Assembly (NCBI GenBank): GCA_963771015.1
Contig: CAVYRN010000009.1
Span: forward strand, 628,394-692,393
Source of the DNA: CAVSJJ01 sp963771015
Lineage (GTDB): Bacteria; Actinomycetota; Actinomycetes; Actinomycetales; Dermatophilaceae
Length of the DNA: 64,000 nucleotides
Direction of reading: 5' to 3'
Notes under the pieces: model-generated
Databases searched by the model: none
What the model was told of the DNA's origin: nothing
What the model saw: only the letters and a program-made list of their open reading frames with translations
Shown here: in pieces, positions 16,110-25,543 of the stretch
Numbering within the stretch: the stretch's first letter is position 1
How the letters are laid out: every line of letters begins with the position of its first letter
Position numbers and translations under genes: made by a program

Positions 16110-17438
16110 GTGTCGAAGGAGTGGGTCGCCGACCCGGCGTCGATGCGGAGTCCCCGCGCTCGGGAGAACTACTCTGGCCTCGTGGTCACGCCGCTGCCGG
16201 AGCAGGACCAGCCCTCGCTCGTCCGGCTGCCGGACGGCACCGTCAAGCAGGTCAACCCGCTCACCGGGACCCAGGTGTGGACCGTCCCGGGTCGGGCGGG
16301 GCGGCCGCTGCCGACCTCGACCGGCCCCCATCGCCGCATCGACCCCACGGAGCATGGGCGGCATTGCGCGTTCTGCGCGGGCCGATACCTCGACACCCCG
16401 CCGGAGAAGGCGAGGGTCGTCCGCGACGGCGACGGTTGGCGCGTCCTCACCGGCGTCACGGCCGAGGAGCTCGAGGTGACGACGGCCGAGTTCCGGCTCG
16501 TCCCCAACCTCTACGCCATCGTGTCGGTCGACTACTGGCGCCTGAACCACGGGCATCGGCCGACGGCGCAGATGAGTGCTCGCCGGGCCGCGTACCTGGC
16601 GACGGCGGGTGGCGAAGCGCACGTCGAGCGGCTCCAGGCGATCCGGGAGCGTAGCGGGGCAACGTCCGGCGGCGAGGGCGAGGCGTTCTTCGGCGGCTTC
16701 CACGACGTCGTGGTCGCCCGGCGCCACTTCGTCGACGGCGCCCGGTGCGAGGACGAGCTCGCCTCGTCGGGCACGCTCACCCCCGAGGAGCACCGCCAGT
16801 ACATCGCCTTCACCGTCCGCGCGGCGCGGGAGATGTACGGCGCCGACCCGCTCGTGGCCAACGTCGCCGTCTTCCAGAACTGGCTCGCCCCGGCCGGCGC
16901 GTCGTTCGACCATCTGCACAAACAACTCGTCGCCATCGACACGCTCGGCCGGCGCCGCGAGCAGGAGGTGGCCCGTCTCGCCGCCGACCCGGGCCTCTTC
17001 CAGCACGCCGTGCTCGACCTCGTGGCCGAGCACGGCCTGGTCGTCGCCACCAACGAGCACGCCATCGCCTTCGCCGGCGTCGGGCACCGTTACCCGGGCC
17101 TCGAGGTGTGGTCGCGCCGCGGCGACGTCCCCCCGTGGGAACTGAGCGAGGCCGAGCTCGCCGACTGGTCCGACCTCGTGCACGCCTGCCACGCGGCGAC
17201 GGGCCCGGCCGTGCCGACGAACGAGGAGTGGCACTACCGCCCCCCCGGCCTGGACGCCGCCATGCCGTTGCGGGTCGTCCTCAAGTGGCGGATCTCGACG
17301 CTGGCCGGCTTCGAGGGCGGGACGCGGATCTACATCAACACGATCGACCCGTGGACCGTGCGCGAGAGCGCCCGCACGGCGATGGCTGCGCTGCAGGCGC
17401 GGGGCGCCCTGGCGCCGGGGATCGAGCTGACGGAGTAG
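16110..17438 (+). CDS. DUF4921 family protein (GalT/HIT-like fold)
   Basis: 442 residues from the GTG at 16110. The start is uncertain: ATG 16143 and GTG 16182 are in frame, and the conserved part begins near LVRLPDGTVKQVNPLTG. A CAFC motif and the histidine segment FDHLHKQLV resemble the zinc site and HIT-like triad of galactose-1-phosphate uridylyltransferases, and the protein would be a distant nucleotidyl transferase/hydrolase. RLVPNLYAIVSVDYWRLNHGH and the C-terminal LKWRISTLAGFEGGTRIYINTIDPW are typical of DUF4921. Its substrate is unknown. The gene stands alone. Confidence 0.8.
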   Translation: MSKEWVADPASMRSPRARENYSGLVVTPLPEQDQPSLVRLPDGTVKQVNPLTGTQVWTVPGRAGRPLPTSTGPHRRIDPTEHGRHCAFCAGRYLDTPPEKARVVRDGDGWRVLTGVTAEELEVTTAEFRLVPNLYAIVSVDYWRLNHGHRPTAQMSARRAAYLATAGGEAHVERLQAIRERSGATSGGEGEAFFGGFHDVVVARRHFVDGARCEDELASSGTLTPEEHRQYIAFTVRAAREMYGADPLVANVAVFQNWLAPAGASFDHLHKQLVAIDTLGRRREQEVARLAADPGLFQHAVLDLVAEHGLVVATNEHAIAFAGVGHRYPGLEVWSRRGDVPPWELSEAELADWSDLVHACHAATGPAVPTNEEWHYRPPGLDAAMPLRVVLKWRISTLAGFEGGTRIYINTIDPWTVRESARTAMAALQARGALAPGIELTE

Positions 17439-17645
17439 CCGGGTGGCCGCGGCCTCGTCGGGCCGCGCCACGGGGTGTGTCGGGTCTGCGCCGATGGGGC
17501 TCGACGGCCGGCGGAATGGCGGAATGCCGCCAATGCCGCGCGGTCCATCGGTGGCTCGGCGGTGTCAGGCTGGACATGCGCCGGGGGGCGATGGGTGTGG
17601 AGGGTCGCTCTGCGACGGCGCGAACATCTCGGGTGGGGAGATCTC

Positions 17646-20645
17646 ATGAGAACGCGTCGGTATCCCTTTTCGCTGCGCCCATCCGGGCTCACCCTGGCCA
17701 TGGCACTCGCCGTCACGGGCGTGCCGCTGGCCCTGGCACCGGCCGCCGCAGCCGCCGCGAGCGACATCGTCATCTCGGAGCTGATGTACCACGCCCCGGA
17801 CAGCGACCCGCTCTATGCGGACGTCGAGTTCATCGAGCTGGCCAACACCGGTGCGGCCTCGGTCGACCTCGCCGGGTGGAGCTTCACCTCGGGGATCACG
17901 CTCGAGGGCGGGGCCATCCCCTCGGGGGTGACGGTCGCGCCCGGCGGCTACGTCGTCGGGACAAACGACCCCGCGCTGTTCCAGGCGAAGTACGGCTTCA
18001 CCGCGGACTTCTCCTACGCCGGGACCTCTCTGTCCAACGGCGGCGAGGAGGTGACCCTCGTCGACGGTGGTGCCGTGACCGTCGACGACGTCACCTACGA
18101 CGATGCCGCCCCATGGCCGGTTGCTCCCGACGGAGGCGGCCCGTCCCTCGAGCTGAGCGACCTCGCAACCGACAACGCCGATCCGGCCGGCTGGCACGCG
18201 AGCTCGGTCGACTTCGGGACACCGCGGGCGGCCAACACCGCGCCGCCCCTCGACCTCGGCGCCGTCGCGACGGCTCCGGCCGTTCCGAGCCCGGGCCAGA
18301 GCGTCGAGGTCTCGGCGGCCGCGCCGGTCGGCACGACCATGTCCCTCACCTACCGGGTGATGTACGGCGGGGATGTCACCGTACCGATGCTCGACGACGC
18401 CGCCAGCCCGGGTGGTGCCGGGGACGGCGTGTATGCCGCCACCGTCCCGGGTGCCTCGGCGGGCGAGATGGTGCGCTACAAGGTCGCGGCGGCCATGGGC
18501 GCCCTGACCGCGGCATACCCACCCGTCGGCGACTCCCGGCCGTGGGACGGCTACGTGGTGACCGATCCCGCCCTGGGGTCGGCGGAGTACCCCGTGCTCC
18601 AGTGGTTCATGCCGGACGCGACATACCAGGACCTGTTGGCGAACCATCGGTGCGACGACGTCACCGCCGATGCGACGTTCTACTGGAACGGCGTCCTGCT
18701 CGACGGCGGCGCGATGAAGATCAAGGGGCACTCGACGTGTGTCGACACGAAGGTCAAGTGGAACATCGAGCTGCCCGCGGGCTACACCTTCGACTTCGGT
18801 GACGGCTTCTCCTACCCGGTCGACGAGTTCAACCTCGAGAGCAGGGCCATCCCGATCCCGCAGCTCGGTTGGGAGATGATCGGTCAGACCGGGGCGCCCA
18901 CCGCAGGCGAGCGGACCATGCGGGTCCAACGCAACGGTGCCTTCTTCGGCGTCTTCGGGGTCCTCGAGAAGTACGACGGCACCTGGCGCAAGGCCCACGG
19001 CTACGACGACGCGGCCTTCTACAAGGTCCAGGCCAAGGGGCTGCGGGCCTACTCCACGGCGACCGACCTCGCCGCGTCCGGTGACATCGACAAGAAGAGC
19101 CCCGACGACGGCGACTTCACCGACATCTGGACCCTGACCCAGCAGCTCGCCCTGCCGGACAGCCCGGCGAAGCGGGCCTGGCTGCGTGAGCACCTCGACC
19201 TGCCCGAGATCGCCAACTACACCGCCGTCAACGTCGTCATGCGGCACTGGGACTCCGGGTCGAAGAACTACTACATCGTCGCCAACCCCGACACCGGCCG
19301 GTGGCAGGTCCTCAGCTGGGACCTCGACGGCATCTTCAACGGTGGCCGGGACAACAAGGGCGACTTCGTCTTCCCGACGACGACGGCGAGCACGCTCTGG
19401 GCCTCGCTGTTCGACATGGCGGACTTCCGGGCCATGCACGACCGCCGGGTCCGCTCGCTCGCCGACCAGTTCCTCACCGGCACCGGCCTCGTCGACCGCT
19501 TCGACCAGCTGACCGCCCCGTACGCGGACGACCTCGCCCTCGACAAGCAGGCCTGGGGCGGCTGGTCGCTCACCACCGGCCGCAACCGCATCGTCCAAGG
19601 CGTCCAGGAGCGCAGGGACCAGATCGCCGCGCACACCAACGCCACCGAGATCCCGACATCGCAGAACCCGGACGCCTCGGTCGTCATCAACGAGATCCAG
19701 TACAGCCCGGGACCCCTTGGCTCGGAGTACCTCGAGCTGTACAACCCCTCGAGCACCGCCGTGGACATGAGCGGCTGGACCGAGTCGGCCACCGGCTACA
19801 CGGCCGTGCCCGGCACCGTCGTACCCGCGCACGCGTATGCCGTGTGGGCCGACGACGACGCCGAGCTGGTCGCGGCATACGGCGGGGACCTCCTCATGCT
19901 CGGGCAGTATCCCGGCGGGCTGAGCGGCTCCGGTGAGGAGGTGAGCCTCGCCGACGGCGCCCGGGTCGTCGACACGGTGACCTATGCTCCGGACGCTCCC
20001 TGGCCGACCGAGCCCAACGGTGGCGGGCCCTCGCTCGAGCTCGTCGACCCGAGCAGTGACAATGCCCTCCCGGCGAGCTGGGCGGCCAGCTCGGGCAACG
20101 GGACGCCGGGAGCCGAGAACTCGGTCGTCGTCGGCGGCGGGGGCGGCGGTGGCGCGGCCACGATCGTCGACTACGGCTCGGCGTGGCGGTACCTCGCGAC
20201 CTCACAGGACCCGCCGGCCGGGTGGCATGGCGTCGGCTTCGACGACTCCGCATGGCCGGTCGGTCCCGGTGCTCTCGGCTGTCTCGCCGGCGAGGACACG
20301 ACGATCGAGTGTGTCCGGGGCCGCAAGGCGTACTACTTCCGGACCACCGTCGCGGTGCCCGCCGGTCCGGCACTCACCGGCGTCACCCTGCGCCTCAGGG
20401 TCGACGACGGTGCCGTCGTCTACGTCAACGGTGTCGAGGCGGTGCGCGAGAACATGCCCTCGGGCACGGTGACCCGCAAGACGCTGGCGAGCTCCAACGT
20501 CAGGAGTGTCGCTCAGACGACGTTCGCCATCCCACCGTCGGCGCTGGTGGTCGGCGACAACACGATCGCCGTCGAGGTCCACCAGTACCGCGCCGGCCCG
20601 ACCGCCGACCTGTACTTCGACGCGGCGGTCGACATCACCCGTTAG
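17646..20645 (+). CDS. Secreted CotH-kinase protein with two lamin-tail domains
   Basis: 999 residues from the ATG at 17646 after GGGGAG. A Sec signal peptide (residues 1-37, ending in Ala-rich APAAAAAAS) predicts export. Domain order is: lamin-tail domain 1 (about 38-190, SDIVISELMYHAP), a beta-rich linker, CotH spore-coat-kinase-like domain (about 315-640, with KIKGHSTCVDTKVKWNIEL, FGVFGVLEKYDGTWRK and WDLDGIFNG), lamin-tail domain 2 (from about 678, VVINEIQYSPG), a Gly-rich hinge, and a C-terminal galactose-binding-like jelly roll (about 838-999). CotH proteins phosphorylate secreted partners. No partner is adjacent and the substrate is unknown. Confidence 0.9.
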   Translation: MRTRRYPFSLRPSGLTLAMALAVTGVPLALAPAAAAAASDIVISELMYHAPDSDPLYADVEFIELANTGAASVDLAGWSFTSGITLEGGAIPSGVTVAPGGYVVGTNDPALFQAKYGFTADFSYAGTSLSNGGEEVTLVDGGAVTVDDVTYDDAAPWPVAPDGGGPSLELSDLATDNADPAGWHASSVDFGTPRAANTAPPLDLGAVATAPAVPSPGQSVEVSAAAPVGTTMSLTYRVMYGGDVTVPMLDDAASPGGAGDGVYAATVPGASAGEMVRYKVAAAMGALTAAYPPVGDSRPWDGYVVTDPALGSAEYPVLQWFMPDATYQDLLANHRCDDVTADATFYWNGVLLDGGAMKIKGHSTCVDTKVKWNIELPAGYTFDFGDGFSYPVDEFNLESRAIPIPQLGWEMIGQTGAPTAGERTMRVQRNGAFFGVFGVLEKYDGTWRKAHGYDDAAFYKVQAKGLRAYSTATDLAASGDIDKKSPDDGDFTDIWTLTQQLALPDSPAKRAWLREHLDLPEIANYTAVNVVMRHWDSGSKNYYIVANPDTGRWQVLSWDLDGIFNGGRDNKGDFVFPTTTASTLWASLFDMADFRAMHDRRVRSLADQFLTGTGLVDRFDQLTAPYADDLALDKQAWGGWSLTTGRNRIVQGVQERRDQIAAHTNATEIPTSQNPDASVVINEIQYSPGPLGSEYLELYNPSSTAVDMSGWTESATGYTAVPGTVVPAHAYAVWADDDAELVAAYGGDLLMLGQYPGGLSGSGEEVSLADGARVVDTVTYAPDAPWPTEPNGGGPSLELVDPSSDNALPASWAASSGNGTPGAENSVVVGGGGGGGAATIVDYGSAWRYLATSQDPPAGWHGVGFDDSAWPVGPGALGCLAGEDTTIECVRGRKAYYFRTTVAVPAGPALTGVTLRLRVDDGAVVYVNGVEAVRENMPSGTVTRKTLASSNVRSVAQTTFAIPPSALVVGDNTIAVEVHQYRAGPTADLYFDAAVDITR

Positions 20646-20716
20646 GGTCCTCGCTCGTCCCCGCTCGTCCGTCTGCAACGATGGCCGGGCGGGGGCCGAG
20701 AGGACGGGCAGGTGAC

Positions 20717-21673
20717 ATGACGGCGCAGCCAGACCACGACGCGGTCGACACCGCTGTCGAGGCGGCGGTGGGTATGCCGCTGCCCACGCGCTGGACGGCC
20801 GCCGGGCTGGTCCCGTGGTCGCCGCCCCGTCCGACGAGACATCCGAGCCGGGCGCTGGTCCTGGCCGGGGGCGGTGCGACGGGCATCGCGTGGGAGGCCG
20901 GGATCGTGGCGGGCCTGCGCGAGGCGGGCATCGACGTCGGCGACGCCGATCTCATGGTGGGGACGTCGGCCGGGTCCGTGGTCGCGGCGCACCTGCGTGC
21001 CGGGACCTCGCCGGAGGACGCCTTCGCGGACATCCGCGCGGGCCGGCCGCTCGGCGACCTCGGGCGCCTCGGCGCGGGCGACGCGCTCCGGTTCATGCGC
21101 GCGCAGCTCGGCCGAGACCGCAGCGCGGGTCGCGCGGTCGTCGGCAGGGCGGCGCTCCGGGCCAGGACCGGGGCGGAGGATGCCTGGGTCGAGACGGTTT
21201 CCGGCGGACTCCGCGGCCACCCCTGGCCCCCCGGCCGCCTTGTCATCACGGCCATCGACGCCGAGACCGGCGCCCCCGTCGCCTTCGACAACGACAGCGC
21301 CGTCCCCATCGAGCGGGCCGTGGCCGCGAGCTGCGCCGTGCCGGGGGTCTTCCCCCCGGTGCGGATCGGCGGCCGGAGATACATCGACGGTGGCCTGCGG
21401 TCGGTGGCGAACGTCGACCTCGCCGAGGGGTACGACCGCGTGCTCGTCCTCTCGCCGATCCCGCTCGCCCTGCGCTCGTCGGACCGCCCGGTGCCGCAGG
21501 CGCGCCGCCTGGGGACCCGGGTCCGATCCCTGGTCATCGTCCCGGACCGAGCGGCCGCAGTCGCCATGGGAGTGCGTCCCCTCGACACCTCTCGGGGTCG
21601 TCGGACCGAGGCGGCGGGGCGGGCTCAGGGCCGCCGCGAGGCGGATCGGGTCCGGCGGGTCTGGCTCGGCTGA
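20717..21673 (+). CDS. Patatin-like phospholipase
   Basis: 318 residues from ATG 20717. The oxyanion loop LAGGGATGIAWEAG, the nucleophile elbow GTSAG, and the DGG motif (YIDGGLRS) give the Ser-Asp dyad of patatin/RssA-type lipid acyl hydrolases. No signal peptide is seen, so it probably acts at the inner face of the membrane. The C-terminus is basic. It is followed by two small genes on the same strand. Confidence 0.88.
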   Translation: MTAQPDHDAVDTAVEAAVGMPLPTRWTAAGLVPWSPPRPTRHPSRALVLAGGGATGIAWEAGIVAGLREAGIDVGDADLMVGTSAGSVVAAHLRAGTSPEDAFADIRAGRPLGDLGRLGAGDALRFMRAQLGRDRSAGRAVVGRAALRARTGAEDAWVETVSGGLRGHPWPPGRLVITAIDAETGAPVAFDNDSAVPIERAVAASCAVPGVFPPVRIGGRRYIDGGLRSVANVDLAEGYDRVLVLSPIPLALRSSDRPVPQARRLGTRVRSLVIVPDRAAAVAMGVRPLDTSRGRRTEAAGRAQGRREADRVRRVWLG

Positions 21674-21727
21674 CGACCTGGGGATAACTCGGCGGCGGGT
21701 CGGCGCAGATCGGGCACGCTGCCGTCC

Positions 21728-22156
21728 ATGAGCTACCGCGACCTTCCCGCTGACCTGTCCTCCCGACCCCTCGACGACCAGTCCCTCGCCGCCGACGTCA
21801 TCGACCTCATCATCGAGCCCGACGACCGCGAGCGCGGCTGCGTGGCGGCGATGCTCTGCGACGCGCGGGGCATCGGTGTCCACCCGGTCGTCATCGGCGA
21901 CATCGAGCCCGGCCATGCCGTGTCCGCCCTGCATCGGCTGCTCGGGATCGTGCTGCCCGAGGTGGCGGCCAACGGCGGGTCGGTCCTGCTCGGCCTGGGT
22001 CGGGCCGGCGGGATCGTCCTCAGCGACGCCGACCGGGCCTGGCACCAGGGGGCGATCGACGCCTGCCGGGCGCACGGGGTGCGCCTGCTGGCGGCGTTCG
22101 TGGCGACGCCGGCGGCCGTGCGCCCCTTCCCGCCCGACCTGCGGGTCGCGTCGTAG
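21728..22156 (+). CDS. Conserved-looking hypothetical protein
   Basis: 142 residues, ATG 21728. It looks like a compact alpha/beta domain: VAAMLCDARGIGVHPVVIGDIE, then LHRLLGIVLPEVAANGGSVLLGLGRAGG, then DRAWHQGAIDACRAHGVRLLAAFVATP, alternating strands and helices. No catalytic motif is obvious. I do not recognise the family. Confidence 0.7.
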   Translation: MSYRDLPADLSSRPLDDQSLAADVIDLIIEPDDRERGCVAAMLCDARGIGVHPVVIGDIEPGHAVSALHRLLGIVLPEVAANGGSVLLGLGRAGGIVLSDADRAWHQGAIDACRAHGVRLLAAFVATPAAVRPFPPDLRVAS

Positions 22157-22235
22157 GCCCCACGCGTATCAGGACCGACCCGTTCTGCTCCTTGCGGTAT
22201 GCCGTCCGCGTGGCGGCGACCGGAGGAGGAGCGCC

Positions 22236-22628
22236 ATGGTGTCGATCGACCCGCTGCCGCTGATCAAGGTCCCGTCGTCGTGGCCCGTCCCACTCGTCGC
22301 GGCGATCGCCATGGTGGCGCTCGCGACCATCGACCTGCTGGGGGCGGTGGCCGCCAAGGAGTGGGTTCTGCAGCGCCAGCCGAGCGCGCTCGTCCTGGGG
22401 TTGGCGGCCTTCGTCGTGCTCTTCTGGGTCTACGCATCGGCCCTGCAGTACGCCGAGCTCGCACTGGTCACCCTGGGCTGGATCGTCGCTCTCCAGGTAG
22501 GGGTTCTCCTCGTCGACCGGGTTCGCTACGGCGTGACGTTGCCGGTCGACCGGTGGGTCGCCATCGTCGTCATCCTGGCAGCCGAGGCCTACCTGTTGCT
22601 CGTGCCGGGCCCCCAACCGTCGGCCTGA
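22236..22628 (+). CDS. Four-helix integral membrane protein
   Basis: 130 residues, preceded by a perfect GGAGGAGGA ribosome site. Four hydrophobic segments (LVAAIAMVALATIDLLGAV, ALVLGLAAFVVLFWVYASAL, LALVTLGWIVALQVGVLLV, WVAIVVILAAEAYLLLVPG) and short loops give the size and layout of a small-multidrug-resistance-like protein. The key Glu of SMR pumps is not clearly placed, so transport is only a possibility. Confidence 0.75.
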   Translation: MVSIDPLPLIKVPSSWPVPLVAAIAMVALATIDLLGAVAAKEWVLQRQPSALVLGLAAFVVLFWVYASALQYAELALVTLGWIVALQVGVLLVDRVRYGVTLPVDRWVAIVVILAAEAYLLLVPGPQPSA

Positions 22629-22755
22629 GCGCCCTCGGGTGTGCCCCGGTGGCGCGGCCCGGTGGCGGGGCCCAGCGGGCCGGGGCCCAGGTCTAAGGTG
22701 GACGCTGCCGCCCACCCGACCGGCGGCCTTCCCATCTCTGCGAGGAGGACCCGCC

Positions 22756-23979
22756 ATGACGGCTGACCAGGCCGTGGGCTCGACGGCATTCCACATCGAC
22801 CGCACCGAGCGGTATGCCGCCCACAACTACCATCCGCTGCCGGTCGTCATCGCGTCGGCGCAGGGCTCCTGGGTCACCGACGTCGAGGGGAAGCGCTACC
22901 TCGACTGCCTCGCCGGCTACTCCGCCCTCAACTTCGGCCACGGTCATCCGCGGCTGCTGGCCCGGGCTCACGAACAGCTCGATCGGCTCACCCTGACCAG
23001 CCGGGCGTTCTACAACGACCAGCTCGGTCCGTTCTCGCAGGCCCTCGCTGGGTTGACCGGCCTGGACATGATCCTGCCGATGAACACCGGCGCCGAGGCG
23101 GTCGAGACGGCGATCAAGGTGAGCCGGCGATGGGGGTACCGCGTCAAGGGCGTCCCCGAGGAGCAGGCGTCGATCGTCGTCATGGAGGGCAACTTCCACG
23201 GCCGGACGACGACCATCGTCAGCTTCTCCGACGACAAGGTCGCCCACGACGACTACGGCCCCTACACCCCCGGTTTCCGCGCGGTCCGCTACGGCGACGC
23301 CGACGCGGTCCGGGCGGCCATCGACGACACGACGGTGGCGGTGCTCCTCGAGCCGATCCAGGGGGAGGGTGGCGTGCTCATTCCCCCGGCGGGGTTCCTC
23401 GCCGAGGTGCGAGCCATCTGCGACGAGGCCGGGGTTCTCATGGTGGCCGACGAGGTCCAGTCCGGGCTGGCCAGGACCGGCCGTACCTTTGCCTGCGAGC
23501 ACGAGGACGTCGTGCCCGACATCTACATCCTCGGCAAGGCACTCGGTGGCGGCCTCTACCCCGTGTCGGCCATCGCGGCCAACGTCGACGTCCTCGGCGT
23601 CATCGACCCCGGCTCGCACGGCTCGACCTTCGGTGGGAACCCGCTCGCCGCTGCCATCGGCCGCGAGGTCGTCGACATGCTCGGCACGGGGGAGTTCCAG
23701 GCGGCCGCGACCCGGCTCGGCTCCGTCCTCGAGGACGGCCTGCGGCCGCTCGTCGGGAAGGGGCTCGAGGCGATCCGGGTCCGGGGCCTGTGGGCCGGGC
23801 TCGATGTCGAGGCCGGGGGCGTCAGCGGGCGAGGGTTGTCCGAGCGGCTGCTGCGCCGCGGCGTCCTCGCCAAGGACACCCACGGCTCGACGCTGCGTCT
23901 CGCCCCGCCGCTCGTCACGACCGAGGACGAGATCGGGATGCTCGTCGAGGCCGTCGAGGCCTCACTCGCCGAGGGCTGA
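22756..23979 (+). CDS. rocD: Ornithine--oxo-acid transaminase
   Basis: 407 residues, GAGGAGG ribosome site. A class III PLP aminotransferase converting ornithine and an oxo-acid to glutamate semialdehyde. Diagnostic segments are YHPLPVVIASAQGSWVTDVEG, MNTGAEAVETAIK, NFHGRTTTIVSFS, VADEVQSGLARTG, the PLP lysine in LGKALGGGLYPVSA, and STFGGNPLA. It enables arginine/ornithine use through proline or glutamate. No arginase lies nearby. Confidence 0.93.
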   Translation: MTADQAVGSTAFHIDRTERYAAHNYHPLPVVIASAQGSWVTDVEGKRYLDCLAGYSALNFGHGHPRLLARAHEQLDRLTLTSRAFYNDQLGPFSQALAGLTGLDMILPMNTGAEAVETAIKVSRRWGYRVKGVPEEQASIVVMEGNFHGRTTTIVSFSDDKVAHDDYGPYTPGFRAVRYGDADAVRAAIDDTTVAVLLEPIQGEGGVLIPPAGFLAEVRAICDEAGVLMVADEVQSGLARTGRTFACEHEDVVPDIYILGKALGGGLYPVSAIAANVDVLGVIDPGSHGSTFGGNPLAAAIGREVVDMLGTGEFQAAATRLGSVLEDGLRPLVGKGLEAIRVRGLWAGLDVEAGGVSGRGLSERLLRRGVLAKDTHGSTLRLAPPLVTTEDEIGMLVEAVEASLAEG

Positions 23980-24079
23980 CGGGAGGGCCGTCGGCCACCG
24001 GCGGCGACCGGACCGAACGGCGCGAAGCGCCCGAGCCGGTGGGCCGGTCGGGCGTTCGCGGTGAGGTGGTGATGGTCGG

Positions 24080-24475
24080 TCAGGCGGTGTCCCCCTGCTG
24101 AGAAGCGGCGGGCTCCTCGACCGGCGGCTGCGGCTCGGCCTGCGGTGCGGCGGCCTGGGCGGGCGGCTGCGTCGGGTAGCCCTGGTAGCCGGGTGCGCCC
24201 TGGGCGGGCGGCTGCGTCGGGTAGCCCTGGTAGCTCGGGTAGCTCGGGTAGCTCGGGTACAGCGACTCCTCGGCCGGCATGAGGATCCACAGGATCGGGT
24301 AGATGAGGATCTGGCTGCCGGGGATGACCATGAGCACGAGCACGAAGAGGAGCCGGGCGGGCCACGGGTCGAGGCCGAAGCGGCGGCCGAGCCCGGCACA
24401 GACGCCCGCAAAGACGCGGCCGTCGCGAGGCCGGATCAGGCCCTGCTGCGCGAAGCTGTTGTGGATGTCGTTCAT
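24080..24475 (-). CDS. PspC-domain membrane protein with Tyr/Pro/Gln repeat tail
   Basis: 131 residues from ATG 24475. The PspC domain (GLIRPRDGRVFAGVCAGLGRRFGLDPWPARLLFVLVLMV) spans the membrane with two hydrophobic helices. PspC proteins are linked to envelope-stress responses. The C-terminus carries YPSYPSYPSYQGYP and two QGYPTQPPAQ repeats encoded by tandem DNA repeats, then a Pro/Glu-rich end. Repeat number probably varies between strains. It is monocistronic. Confidence 0.88.
   Translation of the reverse strand: MNDIHNSFAQQGLIRPRDGRVFAGVCAGLGRRFGLDPWPARLLFVLVLMVIPGSQILIYPILWILMPAEESLYPSYPSYPSYQGYPTQPPAQGAPGYQGYPTQPPAQAAAPQAEPQPPVEEPAASQQGDTA
24155..24258. repeat. Tandem repeats within the PspC gene
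   Basis: A 34-base sequence is repeated with a 45-base period (from 24155 and 24200), followed by three 9-base AGCTCGGGT-like units (about 24232-24258). They encode QGYPTQPPAQ and YPS repeats in the protein tail. Confidence 0.8.
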
Positions 24476-24645
24476 GGGTGGTGCACGTCCTTCTGGCTCG
24501 GGTTTCGGGGTGTCTCCCCGGACATCTCCACTGTGGCCCGGCGGCGGCCTGCTCGCCATCAGGTGCCACCCTGAGCCATCCCCGAATGCCGGCTCCGGGC
24601 CTCAGGGGTAGGCGCGGGGCCAGCCCGGCGCCGGGTGCCCCAGGC

Positions 24646-24724
24646 GGCTCGGCGAGGTCAGCCCCCGTCGGCCCCGCGCCGCGGCTCGGCGAGGTCAGCC
24701 CCCGTCGGCCCCGCGCCGCGGCTC
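24646..24724. repeat. 37-base tandem duplication across a gene end
   Basis: A 37-base unit beginning GGCTCGGCGAGGTCAG occurs at 24646 and 24683 with its first bases again at 24720. It contains the stop codon of the minus-strand gene at 24695, so the end of the reading frame is duplicated into the downstream region. Confidence 0.85.
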
Positions 24725-25459
24725 GTGGAGGTGGGCCGCGACGAACCCGGCGATGCTGCCGTACCGCTCCCGGATGATGTCGGCCTCGGCACGTCGGTCG
24801 TGCGAGGGGACGAAGAACCGGCCCTCCGGCACCCGCCGCCCGCAGCCGCAGAAGCACCACCCGGTCGGGGTGACCACGCCGTGGGCCGGCAGCAGGGTGG
24901 CCTCGGCGGCGTCGAACGGCAGCAGCTCCTGGGTCGGCGCGGGTCGTGCCGGCTCGACGTCGAGGGCGGCGAGTGCGGCCCGCAGCTCCTCGGTCCGGTC
25001 AACGGCGCCGGGGAGCGCGGCCAGGTCCTCGGCGACCCGTACCCGTCCGCTGTCGGCCCAGTCCTGCTGGTGGGAGATCTCGCGGACGACGGCGACGGGC
25101 ACCTCGGCCGCCGACCGCACGCCGTACGTCGTCGCGTCCAGCTGGACGAAGACGCAGGCGTCGAAGCCCCAGCTGCGGATCGCCGAGTACGCCTGGCCGG
25201 CCCGGGCACCGGGCTGGATGACGCGGCACTTGACGAGGAGGTAGCGGTCCTCGGGCAGGGCGACGTGCCAGCCTCGTGCGGGGTTGGGGGCCAGGGTGCC
25301 CCCCAACGCCCTGGCGACGAGAAGCTCGGCCAGGTCGCCGGCCGGGGCGTTCCGGGTGCGGACGATGCCGCGGTCGAAGAGCTCGGCCATCACCTCGGCA
25401 TACCGTCCGAGCAGCGCCGTGACCGAGAGGTCCCTCACGTCGTCGTCGGCGGGCGGCAT
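24695..25459 (-). CDS. Hypothetical protein, possible nuclease-like N-domain
   Basis: 254 residues from ATG 25459. The open frame extends upstream, but that extension runs under the divergent membrane gene. The N-terminal half has GDLAELLVARALGG, HVALPEDRYLLVKCRVI and FDACVFVQLDA, a pattern of helix, beta strands and a lone Lys that recalls PD-(D/E)xK-like domains without clear catalytic acids. The C-terminal third has a short Cys pair (CFCGCGRRVPEGRFFVPSHDRRAE) of a type seen in small zinc-binding tails. I do not recognise the family. The start overlaps a GGCATAC motif. Confidence 0.65.
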   Translation of the reverse strand: MPPADDDVRDLSVTALLGRYAEVMAELFDRGIVRTRNAPAGDLAELLVARALGGTLAPNPARGWHVALPEDRYLLVKCRVIQPGARAGQAYSAIRSWGFDACVFVQLDATTYGVRSAAEVPVAVVREISHQQDWADSGRVRVAEDLAALPGAVDRTEELRAALAALDVEPARPAPTQELLPFDAAEATLLPAHGVVTPTGWCFCGCGRRVPEGRFFVPSHDRRAEADIIRERYGSIAGFVAAHLHEPRRGADGG

Positions 25460-25543
25460 ACCTCCATCGTTGCCGACCCCGCCGACGCTGTCAGGAGGCG
25501 CACCGCCGTCGGGCCGATGGGATGTGCCACGTAGGATGCCCGC

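Noticed and set aside
17565..19832. Long open frame opposite the CotH gene
   Set aside because: Same reason: Val/Arg/Gly-rich shadow of a real gene with no start signal.
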